Source: CAZSLZ01 sp964607865
GTDB taxonomy: Bacteria > Vulcanimicrobiota > JAJTBE01 > CAZSLZ01
NCBI GenBank assembly: GCA_964607865.1
Contig: CAZSLZ010000021.1
Location: 1-29,933 of the forward strand
Direction of reading: 5' to 3'
DNA: 29,933 nt
Part shown: piece after piece, positions 23,298 through 29,933 of the stretch
Numbering within the stretch: the stretch's first letter is position 1
Layout of the letters: each line of letters begins with the position of its first letter
Notes under the pieces: generated by a model
What the model was told of the DNA's origin: nothing
Seen by the model: the letters and a program-made list of their open reading frames with translations, nothing else
The model's database searches: none
Program-made: the position numbers and the translations under genes

Positions 23298-24470
23298 CTA
23301 TTTTGCAATATCGTTTTTCTTGACCTGGCCCATAAGGGCCTCATGGCCTCTGAGGAATTGAGCATGAACGACATTCTTGTTAGGATACCGTTTGGTTACC
23401 ACCACGGGGCCGGTTTTCACAGCTGTGAACATTCTCATTCTGTGGGAAGACAGAGGGTCCCTGAATTCGTCAATACTGTAAACATAAAAACCTATTCCGG
23501 TATTTACCCGGCCGAAATCTGCCGATGAGAATTTAATTGATATGGTTTCAGGATTAATACTGCTTACCAGCCCTTTTATTGGGGTTGCCCAGGTGAGGTT
23601 TAACTGCTTGGCATAAGTATAACCATAAATATCTTTGGCCTCTATGGTTACTAACACTTTCTGCCCTTTCACCCCGTCGGGTATCTGAACCGGATAGAAC
23701 ATCTCCACTTCTTTGGAGGGAGCTTTGACAGGAAAATCCTGTCCGTTGACAATTATGGAATCTACCTTGGAGTTATCGGTAACCTTACCCTTCAAAATTA
23801 TACAGGTGGATTTTACATCATCGCCGGATTTTATATTTTCAAATTCTATTACAGGGGGTTGGCGATCCTGGGGCTTGGTTCCTATTTTCCCTGTCAAGCT
23901 GTTAGCCAGAGTGCGGCATTCTGAGGCATACAGATTTACCAACTGGGTTTTATACGGGGGCACAAATTTTCCCTTGTCCCTGGTAAACTCATAATCTTTT
24001 TTTACCGTATCTGCCCATATTTGATTACCATCACGGCCATAAAGAATCCCTTCAATCTCAAAAGTTGTTGCCCTGCCGGCTTCCGACATGAACCGGGGAA
24101 TCAGTTCGTAGTCAACAACCTTGATCTTTCCGGTTAATATCGCGTCCAATCTGTGGTTTTCACATAATTTCTTAATCTGCCCCGGCTGCAGGTCAGAGTC
24201 GGGCTTCAGGCTGGAAAACCGATAGCCCACTTCCTCCAAATCCTCATCATTTATCATTTTAATAATGTAATTGTTGCTGGAAGATGTCAGGTCATCATAC
24301 ATTACTTCGCCAAAATAAGGAAAGGGAATGTGTCCGGGCAATTCAGTCTTGTTTAAAGGTTCTACCACTCCAATAATATAAATATCATCAGTGGCCTGGG
24401 CATTTGCATGCATACTGAACACAAAAGTCAATAGCATGCAAATAATTAACAAGTTAATATTTTTATTCAT
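23298..24470 (-). CDS. Exported protein with Ig-like and FlgT-C-like domains
   Basis: 390 residues. A Sec signal peptide ends near HANA|QA (about residue 24). Residues 30-195 look like a CsgG/TolB-N-type fold (IYIIGVVEPLN, LDAILTGKIKVVDYELIPRF, EIEGILYGRDGNQIWADTVKK). Residues 203-295 resemble a bacterial Ig-like domain (PPVIEFENIKSGDDVKS, VTIEAKDIYGYTYAKQLNLTW). Residues 298-378 (VSSINPETISIKF...GFYVYS) resemble the small barrel at the end of FlgT-like proteins. It is periplasmic or surface-exposed; function unknown. GGAGG precedes the ATG. Divergent from the thioredoxin gene, with 168 bases between. Confidence 0.7.
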   Translation of the reverse strand: MNKNINLLIICMLLTFVFSMHANAQATDDIYIIGVVEPLNKTELPGHIPFPYFGEVMYDDLTSSSNNYIIKMINDEDLEEVGYRFSSLKPDSDLQPGQIKKLCENHRLDAILTGKIKVVDYELIPRFMSEAGRATTFEIEGILYGRDGNQIWADTVKKDYEFTRDKGKFVPPYKTQLVNLYASECRTLANSLTGKIGTKPQDRQPPVIEFENIKSGDDVKSTCIILKGKVTDNSKVDSIIVNGQDFPVKAPSKEVEMFYPVQIPDGVKGQKVLVTIEAKDIYGYTYAKQLNLTWATPIKGLVSSINPETISIKFSSADFGRVNTGIGFYVYSIDEFRDPLSSHRMRMFTAVKTGPVVVTKRYPNKNVVHAQFLRGHEALMGQVKKNDIAK

Positions 24471-24638
24471 AGGTATCCTCCTGTTTTTTCTTTATTGTTC
24501 TTTCCAGTTCTTTTCCGATATTTTTTTTCCTCTGTATTTTTTAATGGAAATATAATTCAGGTTTCTACACCTATTTAACTAATCTAAAAGGACTTTTTCT
24601 CTTTAAAAAAAATAATTAATATCGCGGAGGTGCAAACT

Positions 24639-25076
24639 ATGAAGAAAATTATGATCTATTCTCTAATCTTGGGTATATGTATGGTTTTTCTGGGCTACCA
24701 GGCATTTGCAGGCGGCGGGTATGCCGAGATAATTAATAAATCCAAGCCTGGAATGGAAATTGACATTAACCCCCATGCAGAAAAAGGAAAAATCACTATC
24801 TTTGATTTTTACAGCCAGGGTTGCGGGCCATGCAAGCAAATAGCCCCATATCTGGAAAAACTGGACAAAAAACAGGATGACATAGTAGTCAAGAAAATTG
24901 ACATAAACAGAAAAGGAGTCGGGGGAATTGATTGGAGCTCACCCGTGGTTAAACAATATAAGATCAGATCCGTCCCCTATTTTCTGATCTACAACAAAGA
25001 CGGAAAACCTGATTCCAAAGGCAGCTCAGCTTATAAAAAAGTTGTCAAATACTTGAAGGAAGCAGGACTCGAATAA
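24639..25076 (+). CDS. Exported thioredoxin-like protein
   Basis: 145 residues. A Sec signal peptide ends at QAFA|GG (residue 24). The thioredoxin fold follows, with TIFDFYSQGCGPCKQIAPYL: the redox pair is C62-GP-C65. The usual Trp before the first Cys is replaced by Gly. The cis-Pro is in SVPYF (P113). A GTG at 24630 is in frame but lies on the Shine-Dalgarno itself (GGAGG, 24626-24630), so the ATG at 24639, 8 bases beyond, is the start. Likely a periplasmic disulfide reductase or oxidase. The next gene starts 11 bases later, so the two form an operon. Confidence 0.9.
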   Translation: MKKIMIYSLILGICMVFLGYQAFAGGGYAEIINKSKPGMEIDINPHAEKGKITIFDFYSQGCGPCKQIAPYLEKLDKKQDDIVVKKIDINRKGVGGIDWSSPVVKQYKIRSVPYFLIYNKDGKPDSKGSSAYKKVVKYLKEAGLE

Positions 25077-25087
25077 CGAGGTGGATT

Positions 25088-25528
25088 ATGAAAACAAGAA
25101 TTATTATTCTTCTAATTGTGGGGTTATTGCTGTTAACAATACCGGCATTTGCCAATACTACACCATTAGAAGTTTATAAAAATTTTCTGACGGCAATTTC
25201 ACAGGGCGATCTGAATAAAGCCAGGGAATGTGTTACCGAAGAGGTATGCAACTCAATTGACAAGTCATCGCCGGAAGAACAAAAAGAAGAAATTGCCAAA
25301 TTGCAGAAGCTGGTTCCCAAAAAACTTTCGGTCTTGAATGAAAAAATCGATAACGATACCTGCAAGTTATGGGTCAATGGTGTTATTTACAACCCCCAGA
25401 AACAGAAAGAAATTTTAAGCTGGGGAGAGATCAGCTTTTTTAAGGAAAACGGAAATTGGAAAATTCTGGGAATGGAATGGGACGTAAGCGGAACCTACCA
25501 GGAACACCCCGGACTTACCAGCAACTGA
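25088..25528 (+). CDS. Exported NTF2/DUF4878-like small protein
   Basis: 146 residues. The signal peptide ends at PAFA|NT (residue 22). The mature part begins PLEVYKNFLTAISQGDLNKARECV, the helix pair that opens SnoaL/NTF2-like and DUF4878-type domains, and ends with strands ISFFKENGNWKILGMEWD. Two Cys (in ARECV and EVC) and a third in DTCKLWV could be targets of the thioredoxin encoded just upstream. CGAGGTGG precedes the ATG. A strong terminator follows. Confidence 0.75.
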   Translation: MKTRIIILLIVGLLLLTIPAFANTTPLEVYKNFLTAISQGDLNKARECVTEEVCNSIDKSSPEEQKEEIAKLQKLVPKKLSVLNEKIDNDTCKLWVNGVIYNPQKQKEILSWGEISFFKENGNWKILGMEWDVSGTYQEHPGLTSN

Positions 25529-25543
25529 ATTGCCGATATTTTT

Positions 25544-25595
25544 AAACTTACTTTTGAACAACTATACCCATCAAGGTTAAAAGTAAGTTTTTTAT
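25544..25595 (+). terminator. Intrinsic terminator of the thioredoxin operon
   Basis: AAACTTACTTTT pairs with AAAAGTAAGTTT (12 bp, extendable), followed by TTTTT. Confidence 0.82.
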
Positions 25596-25665
25596 TTTCG
25601 GGAAGGTAATAATCCTTTTAAAACAAATAACATCATAAATTATTTTTGTGAGGAACCGTCAGAAG

Positions 25666-26280
25666 ATGAAGAAACAACTGAAATTAAAAATCGGAGTTAT
25701 GGGCTCAGCTTCAGGCCCCATGCTGGAAAATAAACAATATTATGAAAAAAGCCGGGAGGTAGGCCGGTGGATAGCCCGCAAAGGTTGTCTTATGGTTAAT
25801 GGCGCCTGCCCTGGTTTACCCCATGCTGCTGCCGAGGGAGCCTGTGAAGAAGACGGATTTGTCCTGGGTATTTCCCCAGCTTTTTCCCGTCATGAACATG
25901 TCCATGAATATAAATCTCCCCAAGGTGTTTATGACATACTGCTATATTCGGGAATGGGTTTCATGGAAAGAGATATAATGAACATCAGAGCCAGTGATGG
26001 ACTAGTTTTTCTTGGAGGGGGAATAGGCACCCTTAATGAATTTACCATTGCCTACGAAGAAGGAAAACCGATTGGTGTTTTGTTGAATTCAGGAGGAATC
26101 TCCAATTATTTAAAAGATATAATCCGCTGGTGCGGCAGAGAAGTACATGATAATATTGTTTTTTCAGATGATCCCGAACAATTAATAAGCGAATTGATTT
26201 ACAAGATTCATGAATACCCCACCCCGATTCACGAAGACGGCAGAGTTACCGATGTTAAATTCGGGAAGCACCGGGGTTAG
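25666..26280 (+). CDS. TIGR00725-like LOG/SLOG family protein
   Basis: 204 residues with a Rossmann-like LOG fold: KIGVMGSASGP (about 8-18), NGACPGLPHAAAEGA, GFMERDIMNIRASDGLVFLGGGIGTLNEFTIA. The last corresponds to the PGGxGTxxE signature of nucleotide monophosphate phosphoribohydrolases, here GGGIGTLNE. The pattern fits the TIGR00725 group rather than true cytokinin-type LOGs; members bind nucleotides but their substrate is not settled. A GTG at 25648 is in frame but has no ribosome binding site; AGGA at 25651-25654 serves the ATG at 25666, so that is preferred. Confidence 0.85.
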   Translation: MKKQLKLKIGVMGSASGPMLENKQYYEKSREVGRWIARKGCLMVNGACPGLPHAAAEGACEEDGFVLGISPAFSRHEHVHEYKSPQGVYDILLYSGMGFMERDIMNIRASDGLVFLGGGIGTLNEFTIAYEEGKPIGVLLNSGGISNYLKDIIRWCGREVHDNIVFSDDPEQLISELIYKIHEYPTPIHEDGRVTDVKFGKHRG

Positions 26281-26323
26281 GCTGGAGATGAAACTTACTG
26301 TTTAAGGAACATTTAAACAAATT

Positions 26324-26342
26324 AAAAGCCAGGCTTTTTTTT
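26324..26342 (+). terminator. Weak terminator-like hairpin after the LOG gene
   Basis: AAAAGC-CAG-GCTTTT followed by further Ts (run 26335-26342). The stem has only two GC pairs. It falls inside the open frame upstream of the GspF-like gene, so it may be coincidental. Confidence 0.3.
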
Positions 26343-26357
26343 AACAGGTATTCCCTG

Positions 26358-27377
26358 GTGCAGTTCTACCGGCAGATGTCAACCCTGATTAATGCCGGTT
26401 TTGGTTTATTGAGAGCCCTTAAAACCTGCCTGAAGCAAACTTCGGAACCCCGGCTTGTGCTTGCCCTGCAACAAATGGTGGAAGAAATGGAAGCTGGGAA
26501 ATCTTTATCTGATGCCATTAATAACACAAATGGAGTATTTACAACTTTTCATGTTAATATGTTCAAAGCTGCAGAAGCCAGCGGAAAACTCCCCCTGATT
26601 TTAAGCCGTCTTTCAGAATATGAGGAAAAAGAAATGGAGCTTTCTCACAAACTGAAAGCTGCCACCAATTATCCGCTTTTCATATTTATCGTTTCACTTC
26701 TGGTAATTATATTTTTAATCAGGTTTTTGTCTCCATTACTGACAACCCTGACTGATGTATTAAAAGGTGAGTTGCCCTGGCCCACCAGAATTATTCTGTT
26801 TATTTCCAACATGCTTTCCAGTCCTTATTTCTATATAGGTATAATTCTGGCAGGTATAGCATTTCATTTTGGATACCGTAAAATGGTTTCCACCCGTAAA
26901 GGCAGATATTTCATTGATAAACACAAACTGAAACTTCCCTTTTACGGGAAAATGCAGAAAAAAGTCATTATTATAAGAACCTGCCGTATTATGGAAACCC
27001 TGCTTAATTCAGGGATACCCATCCACAGAACTCTGGAATTAACCGGGGAAATTGCCGACAATTTTTATTACAAAAACCGCATAATGGAGGCTATAGCATA
27101 TAAGGTGGAGGAAGGAGAGCCTGTGAACAAGGCATTTAAGGATTCTACATATTTCCCTCAACTGGTCATTTCTATGATTAACATAGGAGAAGAAACCGGA
27201 AGCCTGCCAAAAATGCTGAACAGACTGTCTTTGATTTACGATTTTGAAGTTAACAACGCAATGGCCACCTTTTATTCCGCTCTTGAACCACTACTTATAA
27301 TAATCATGGGGCTGATAACTCTGCTGATTCTGACATCGGCATTTTTACCCATCTACAAAGTTATAGGCAATATGTAA
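26358..27377 (+). CDS. GspF/PilC-like type II secretion inner-membrane protein (start uncertain)
   Basis: Platform protein of type II secretion or type IV pilus machines. Two T2SSF repeats are clear: VQFYRQMSTLINAGFGLLRALKTC... and TCRIMETLLNSGIPIHRTLELTG..., each with the conserved FKAAEASGKLP or INIGEETGSLP motif. Membrane helices lie near 112-135, 150-170 and 308-335. The GTG at 26358 has no good ribosome binding site. The frame is open back to 26292 and reads FKEHLNKLKARLFFNRYSL, which looks coding. A CTG at 26298, 10 bases after GGAG, or a lost start (an ATG in the next frame at 26288) are alternatives. No ATPase or secretin gene is adjacent. Confidence 0.88.
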   Translation: MQFYRQMSTLINAGFGLLRALKTCLKQTSEPRLVLALQQMVEEMEAGKSLSDAINNTNGVFTTFHVNMFKAAEASGKLPLILSRLSEYEEKEMELSHKLKAATNYPLFIFIVSLLVIIFLIRFLSPLLTTLTDVLKGELPWPTRIILFISNMLSSPYFYIGIILAGIAFHFGYRKMVSTRKGRYFIDKHKLKLPFYGKMQKKVIIIRTCRIMETLLNSGIPIHRTLELTGEIADNFYYKNRIMEAIAYKVEEGEPVNKAFKDSTYFPQLVISMINIGEETGSLPKMLNRLSLIYDFEVNNAMATFYSALEPLLIIIMGLITLLILTSAFLPIYKVIGNM

Positions 27378-27387
27378 GATCATTTTT

Positions 27388-27720
27388 TCAACCCTGCAGT
27401 TTATCAACAAAACTTACCAGGCGATCCAGTTTCTTATTAATTTCTTTAAGGTTTATTTCTATGGGGTCGATATCGGTTTCAACTTCAGAAGAAGTATCTT
27501 CAGGTTTTTCCTGAAAATCCTGAAAAAACCATTCCAGAGGCCTGCCTGTGGCATTGGCAATGAGAAACAGCATTACAGCAGTTACTGTGCGTCTTTCTGT
27601 TTCTGCATTAAAAATTGCCTGTTCTGAAACACCGATTTTTTCCGCCAGTTCTTTCATGCTTAACTTGCATTCCTTACGGGCGTGGGATATTCGCTGAGAA
27701 AGGGTATGTGACATTATCAT
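27388..27720 (-). CDS. Small XRE-family HTH regulator
   Basis: 110 residues. A Cro/CI-type helix-turn-helix lies at about 6-62 (LSQRISHARKECKLSMKELAEKIGVSEQAIFNAE), followed by an acidic linker (about 70-88) and a short C-terminal helix INLKEINKKLDRLVSFVDKL that could mediate oligomerisation. GGGGG precedes the ATG by 7 bases. Last gene of a minus-strand cluster behind the ankyrin protein and the S24 repressor. Its stop is 10 bases from the convergent GspF-like gene's stop, with no terminator visible. Confidence 0.85.
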   Translation of the reverse strand: MIMSHTLSQRISHARKECKLSMKELAEKIGVSEQAIFNAETERRTVTAVMLFLIANATGRPLEWFFQDFQEKPEDTSSEVETDIDPIEINLKEINKKLDRLVSFVDKLQG

Positions 27721-27796
27721 AATCTTGCCCCCATTTACTTTTATTCTAAATTCCTTTGAGATTTTCTATTCCCTTTTATATTCTACTTTCACCTAC

Positions 27797-28573
27797 TTAA
27801 TTCTTCGACTGCTTTAAAATGTCCACGGTTTTTCTGAAGTCTTCGTAACGGCCCGCTTCAGTATTCTTGTTGATTAACATTGATTCAGTCGCCCAGTCCA
27901 GTGGGGTTCGGCCCCGCACATCCCTCAGAGCCTGGTCAGCCCCATTGCTCAGCAATAGCCTCACAGCTTCAGGCCTGCCATATGAAGCAGCCAATAATAA
28001 GGGTGTTTCGCCATAAATGTTGGTAGCATTAATATCTGCGCGCTTTTCCACCAGTTTGTTTATTAAAGTTAAATTTCCGCTGATTGAAGCATAATGTAAT
28101 GGTGTGTTCAACAAGTTGTCAATAGAACAGACATCAGCTCCACGTTCCATTAAATAAATTGCCACATCTTCTTTCTTGTGTTTGATGGCAGAAAACAAGG
28201 GCGTTTCCCGCCCCCCTCCCAGAGTATCAACCTGGGCGCCCTTGCTTAATAATAATTCCACCAGCTCCTTGTTTCCAACAACCGCAGCTATATGCATGGG
28301 TGAACGCCCCCTTTTGTTCAGGGCGTCCAGTTGTGCCCCCCGTTCGATTAAATATTCAGCAATATCCTTTCTGGTAAATTGAATAGCCCAATGAAGGGGT
28401 GTAAACCCCCTATCGTCTTTTTTATTTAATAAGCCAGGGTTTTTCTTAAGCATCTGGGCAATCTGCTCCTGGCTGCCGAATTGAATTGTTTCAGTAAAAG
28501 TCGATGCCCATGCCGTTCTAACCGAAATAACAAACAATAACATAATAAATAGCGTTATAACTCTTTTCTGCAA
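27797..28573 (-). CDS. Exported ankyrin-repeat protein
   Basis: 258 residues from a TTG start at 28573, chosen because GGAGG (28579-28583) lies 5 bases before it and the product then begins with a clean signal peptide (QKRVITLFIMLLFVISVRTAWA|ST). An ATG at 28621, directly after the repressor stop, would add 16 residues. About six ankyrin repeats follow (for example DRGFTPLHWAIQFTRKDIAE, NTPLHYASISGNLTLINKL, RGRTPLDWATE). Ankyrin repeats bind proteins; export means the partner is in the envelope or outside. Cotranscribed with the repressor upstream, an unusual pairing. Confidence 0.87.
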   Translation of the reverse strand: MQKRVITLFIMLLFVISVRTAWASTFTETIQFGSQEQIAQMLKKNPGLLNKKDDRGFTPLHWAIQFTRKDIAEYLIERGAQLDALNKRGRSPMHIAAVVGNKELVELLLSKGAQVDTLGGGRETPLFSAIKHKKEDVAIYLMERGADVCSIDNLLNTPLHYASISGNLTLINKLVEKRADINATNIYGETPLLLAASYGRPEAVRLLLSNGADQALRDVRGRTPLDWATESMLINKNTEAGRYEDFRKTVDILKQSKN

Positions 28574-28621
28574 TTTTACCTCCGAAGGAATTAAGCTGGC
28601 TAATCTGATATTAACCAGCAT

Positions 28622-29848
28622 TCATTCCAAGTTGATTCCAATCTTTCTCAGGCGACGTTGGGCTTCTTCATGTGTAATTCTGCCAGCTGTAAGCAGGAAG
28701 TTAACTGCTGCAACCTGTTCACTTTCCTTCGACAGCGCAAATCCCTTCCTTGCAAGTTCTTCTGATTCCCGGAGATTTTTTTCCACAGCAGCAAGCCGCT
28801 CATTCTGCCTCCGGTTTTCCTCGAGAAGCAGATGATTTTGAGCAACAAGCTGTTCAAGAAGTTGGGATATTCGGTTTTGGTCCTGGGACAAAGGAACCCC
28901 CCTCTCGAAAATAGATTCCCCGGATGTTTCTTTATCTTCCCGGGTTACCTCTATTTTCTCATGATCAGATGGTTTAATTCTATTGTCCATCTGAACTGAA
29001 TTTGAGTACCATCTGATAAAATTTTTATTATCTTTTGATATAGATTCTTCTTCCATTTGGTTGCCGTACTCATAAATTCTGTCAATGATTGATTTTATTT
29101 CCTCCGGGTCGTTAATCCAATCCTCCACCACACCCTGAATTTCAATGTCCTGCATCCTGTATCCCTTTTCCTCCCGGCTTCCGATAAGCCGAATGTAAGA
29201 CCATGTAGGATCCCGGCGAACCCGCTTTACTGTCCATTCATTGGTATCCTTTAAATAAACCACACAATAATCATCATTTTTCCAATCCAGAGAAGTCGCC
29301 CTCACGAAAAGCAAAGCTCCGTCTTTTATGTCAGGCTCCATGGAATCACCCCTTGACAGAAACGCATATCCCGGCTTCCCCTTTACCCTGTGCCTGAAAA
29401 CACCAATCACGTTAAAATCTGCCAATGTTTTACCAGCACCCACGGGCTGTTCAATATATTCCAGGACAACCTCCTTCTGTGGCGGCTCAAAAGAAATAAC
29501 ATTTCTTCTTGCATTAATCAGATTCATCACCCGGTCAAGATTAACCTGAAGTTTCTCAAGAGATTTCTCTGTTTTTTCCCTGAATCGGGAAAACATGGAA
29601 ATCAACTCTGAACCAGCAGAACTTTCATGACTTTCCGATTCATCCAGACCTAACAGCCAGACTACTGATTTACCCGTAAACTGTGAAATCTTAAACAGAT
29701 TCTCAATATCGCATTTACGCTTGCCTAACTCCCAATTAGAAATCTCCGCCTGCTCCACATTAAGGTGGCCGGCCAGCTCATTCTGTGAAAAGCCCTTCAA
29801 TACCCTGGCTTCCTTGATTCGCCTTCTTATGGTTTCCCATATCTCCAT
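28622..29848 (-). CDS. LexA/CI-like repressor: XRE HTH + S24 peptidase + coiled-coil tail
   Basis: 408 residues. XRE helix-turn-helix at about 7-65 (GFSQNELAGHLNVEQAEISNWELGKR), a linker with a helical stretch (75-115), then an S24 domain (about 125-245). The candidate self-cleavage site is A138-G139 in QPVGAGKT, the nucleophile S169 in RGDSMEPDIKDG, and the general base K208 in EWTVKRV. So it could cut itself upon RecA activation, as LexA and CI do. About 160 further residues, acidic and then coiled-coil (310-370), are not found in LexA or CI. AGAGG precedes the ATG. It faces a promoter with palindromes at 29,892-29,927 that it may control. Confidence 0.9.
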   Translation of the reverse strand: MEIWETIRRRIKEARVLKGFSQNELAGHLNVEQAEISNWELGKRKCDIENLFKISQFTGKSVVWLLGLDESESHESSAGSELISMFSRFREKTEKSLEKLQVNLDRVMNLINARRNVISFEPPQKEVVLEYIEQPVGAGKTLADFNVIGVFRHRVKGKPGYAFLSRGDSMEPDIKDGALLFVRATSLDWKNDDYCVVYLKDTNEWTVKRVRRDPTWSYIRLIGSREEKGYRMQDIEIQGVVEDWINDPEEIKSIIDRIYEYGNQMEEESISKDNKNFIRWYSNSVQMDNRIKPSDHEKIEVTREDKETSGESIFERGVPLSQDQNRISQLLEQLVAQNHLLLEENRRQNERLAAVEKNLRESEELARKGFALSKESEQVAAVNFLLTAGRITHEEAQRRLRKIGINLE

Positions 29849-29891
29849 ATAAAAATTACCTCTTTATATAAATTTAAAAAAAAAATAATAA

Positions 29892-29927
29892 TTTCCTCTT
29901 GACGGAAATAACTATTTGTTATATAAT
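29892..29927 (+). promoter_or_regulatory. Rightward sigma-70 promoter with operator-like palindromes
   Basis: TTGACG (29899-29904), 17 bases, TATAAT (29922-29927). Two inverted repeats overlap it: TTTCC-N7-GGAAA (29892-29908) across the -35 box and ATAAC-N5-GTTAT (29908-29922) in the spacer. It reads out of the window, divergent from the S24 repressor, the usual place for that repressor's operator. Confidence 0.7.
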
Positions 29928-29933
29928 ATTACT

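Noticed and set aside
22751..23528. Open frames of 153, 63 and 119 residues over repeat copy 2 and the adjoining gap
   Set aside because: They follow the repeat sequence, and one runs antisense into the exported Ig-like gene.

Overview
The window comes from an AT-rich bacterial chromosome with consensus-like sigma-70 promoters, strong GGAGG ribosome binding sites, and frequent GTG, TTG and possibly CTG starts. Several genes carry Sec or lipoprotein signals. There is a DUF4105-type protein and many proteins with only loose family matches. This suggests a deep-branching, possibly diderm, uncultured lineage. I cannot assign a phylum from sequence alone. No rRNA, tRNA, CRISPR array, integrase or transposase gene was seen.

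Left part (1-7,100): the 3' end of prs, then rplY (L25/Ctc) and pth form a conserved housekeeping block. A COG1926-type phosphoribosyltransferase runs convergent to it. A ~740 bp gene-poor stretch follows, holding two sigma-70 promoters (one a perfect consensus) and RNA hairpins. It leads to a small unknown gene and a signalling block: an ECF-like sigma factor, a PAS-PAS histidine kinase, a single-domain response regulator that overlaps the kinase, and a receiver-PAS protein. A strong terminator closes the block.

Middle part (7,400-13,100): a bacterial eRF1-like (baeRF) protein, then a ~300 bp dispersed repeat. After it come a CopB-type P1B ATPase and a FAD oxidoreductase carrying two tandem Rieske domains. 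This block looks like a metal/redox stress island.

Accessory part (13,100-29,900): mostly exported or lineage-specific proteins. They include an S41-like peptidase, a YVTN beta-propeller lipoprotein, a CxxCxxCC protein, a TIM-barrel lipoprotein, a pseudopilin, a solitary adenine methyltransferase with its own specificity domain, two membrane proteins (one broken by two homopolymer frameshifts), a DUF4105-like protein, an exported Ig-like protein, an exported thioredoxin/NTF2-like pair, a TIGR00725-type LOG protein and an orphan GspF/PilC protein. A second, inverted copy of the dispersed repeat lies at 22.85-23.12 kb. The right end is a three-gene minus-strand cluster: a LexA/CI-like repressor, an exported ankyrin protein and a small XRE regulator. 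A near-consensus promoter with operator-like palindromes reads rightward out of the window beside the repressor.

The points most worth following up are the hairpin-U7 element at the 5' end of the methyltransferase operon, the consensus promoter with a long structured leader upstream of the sigma-factor block, the tandem Rieske fusion, the paired dispersed repeats, and the repressor/operator edge. I see no convincing complete new defence or secretion system.
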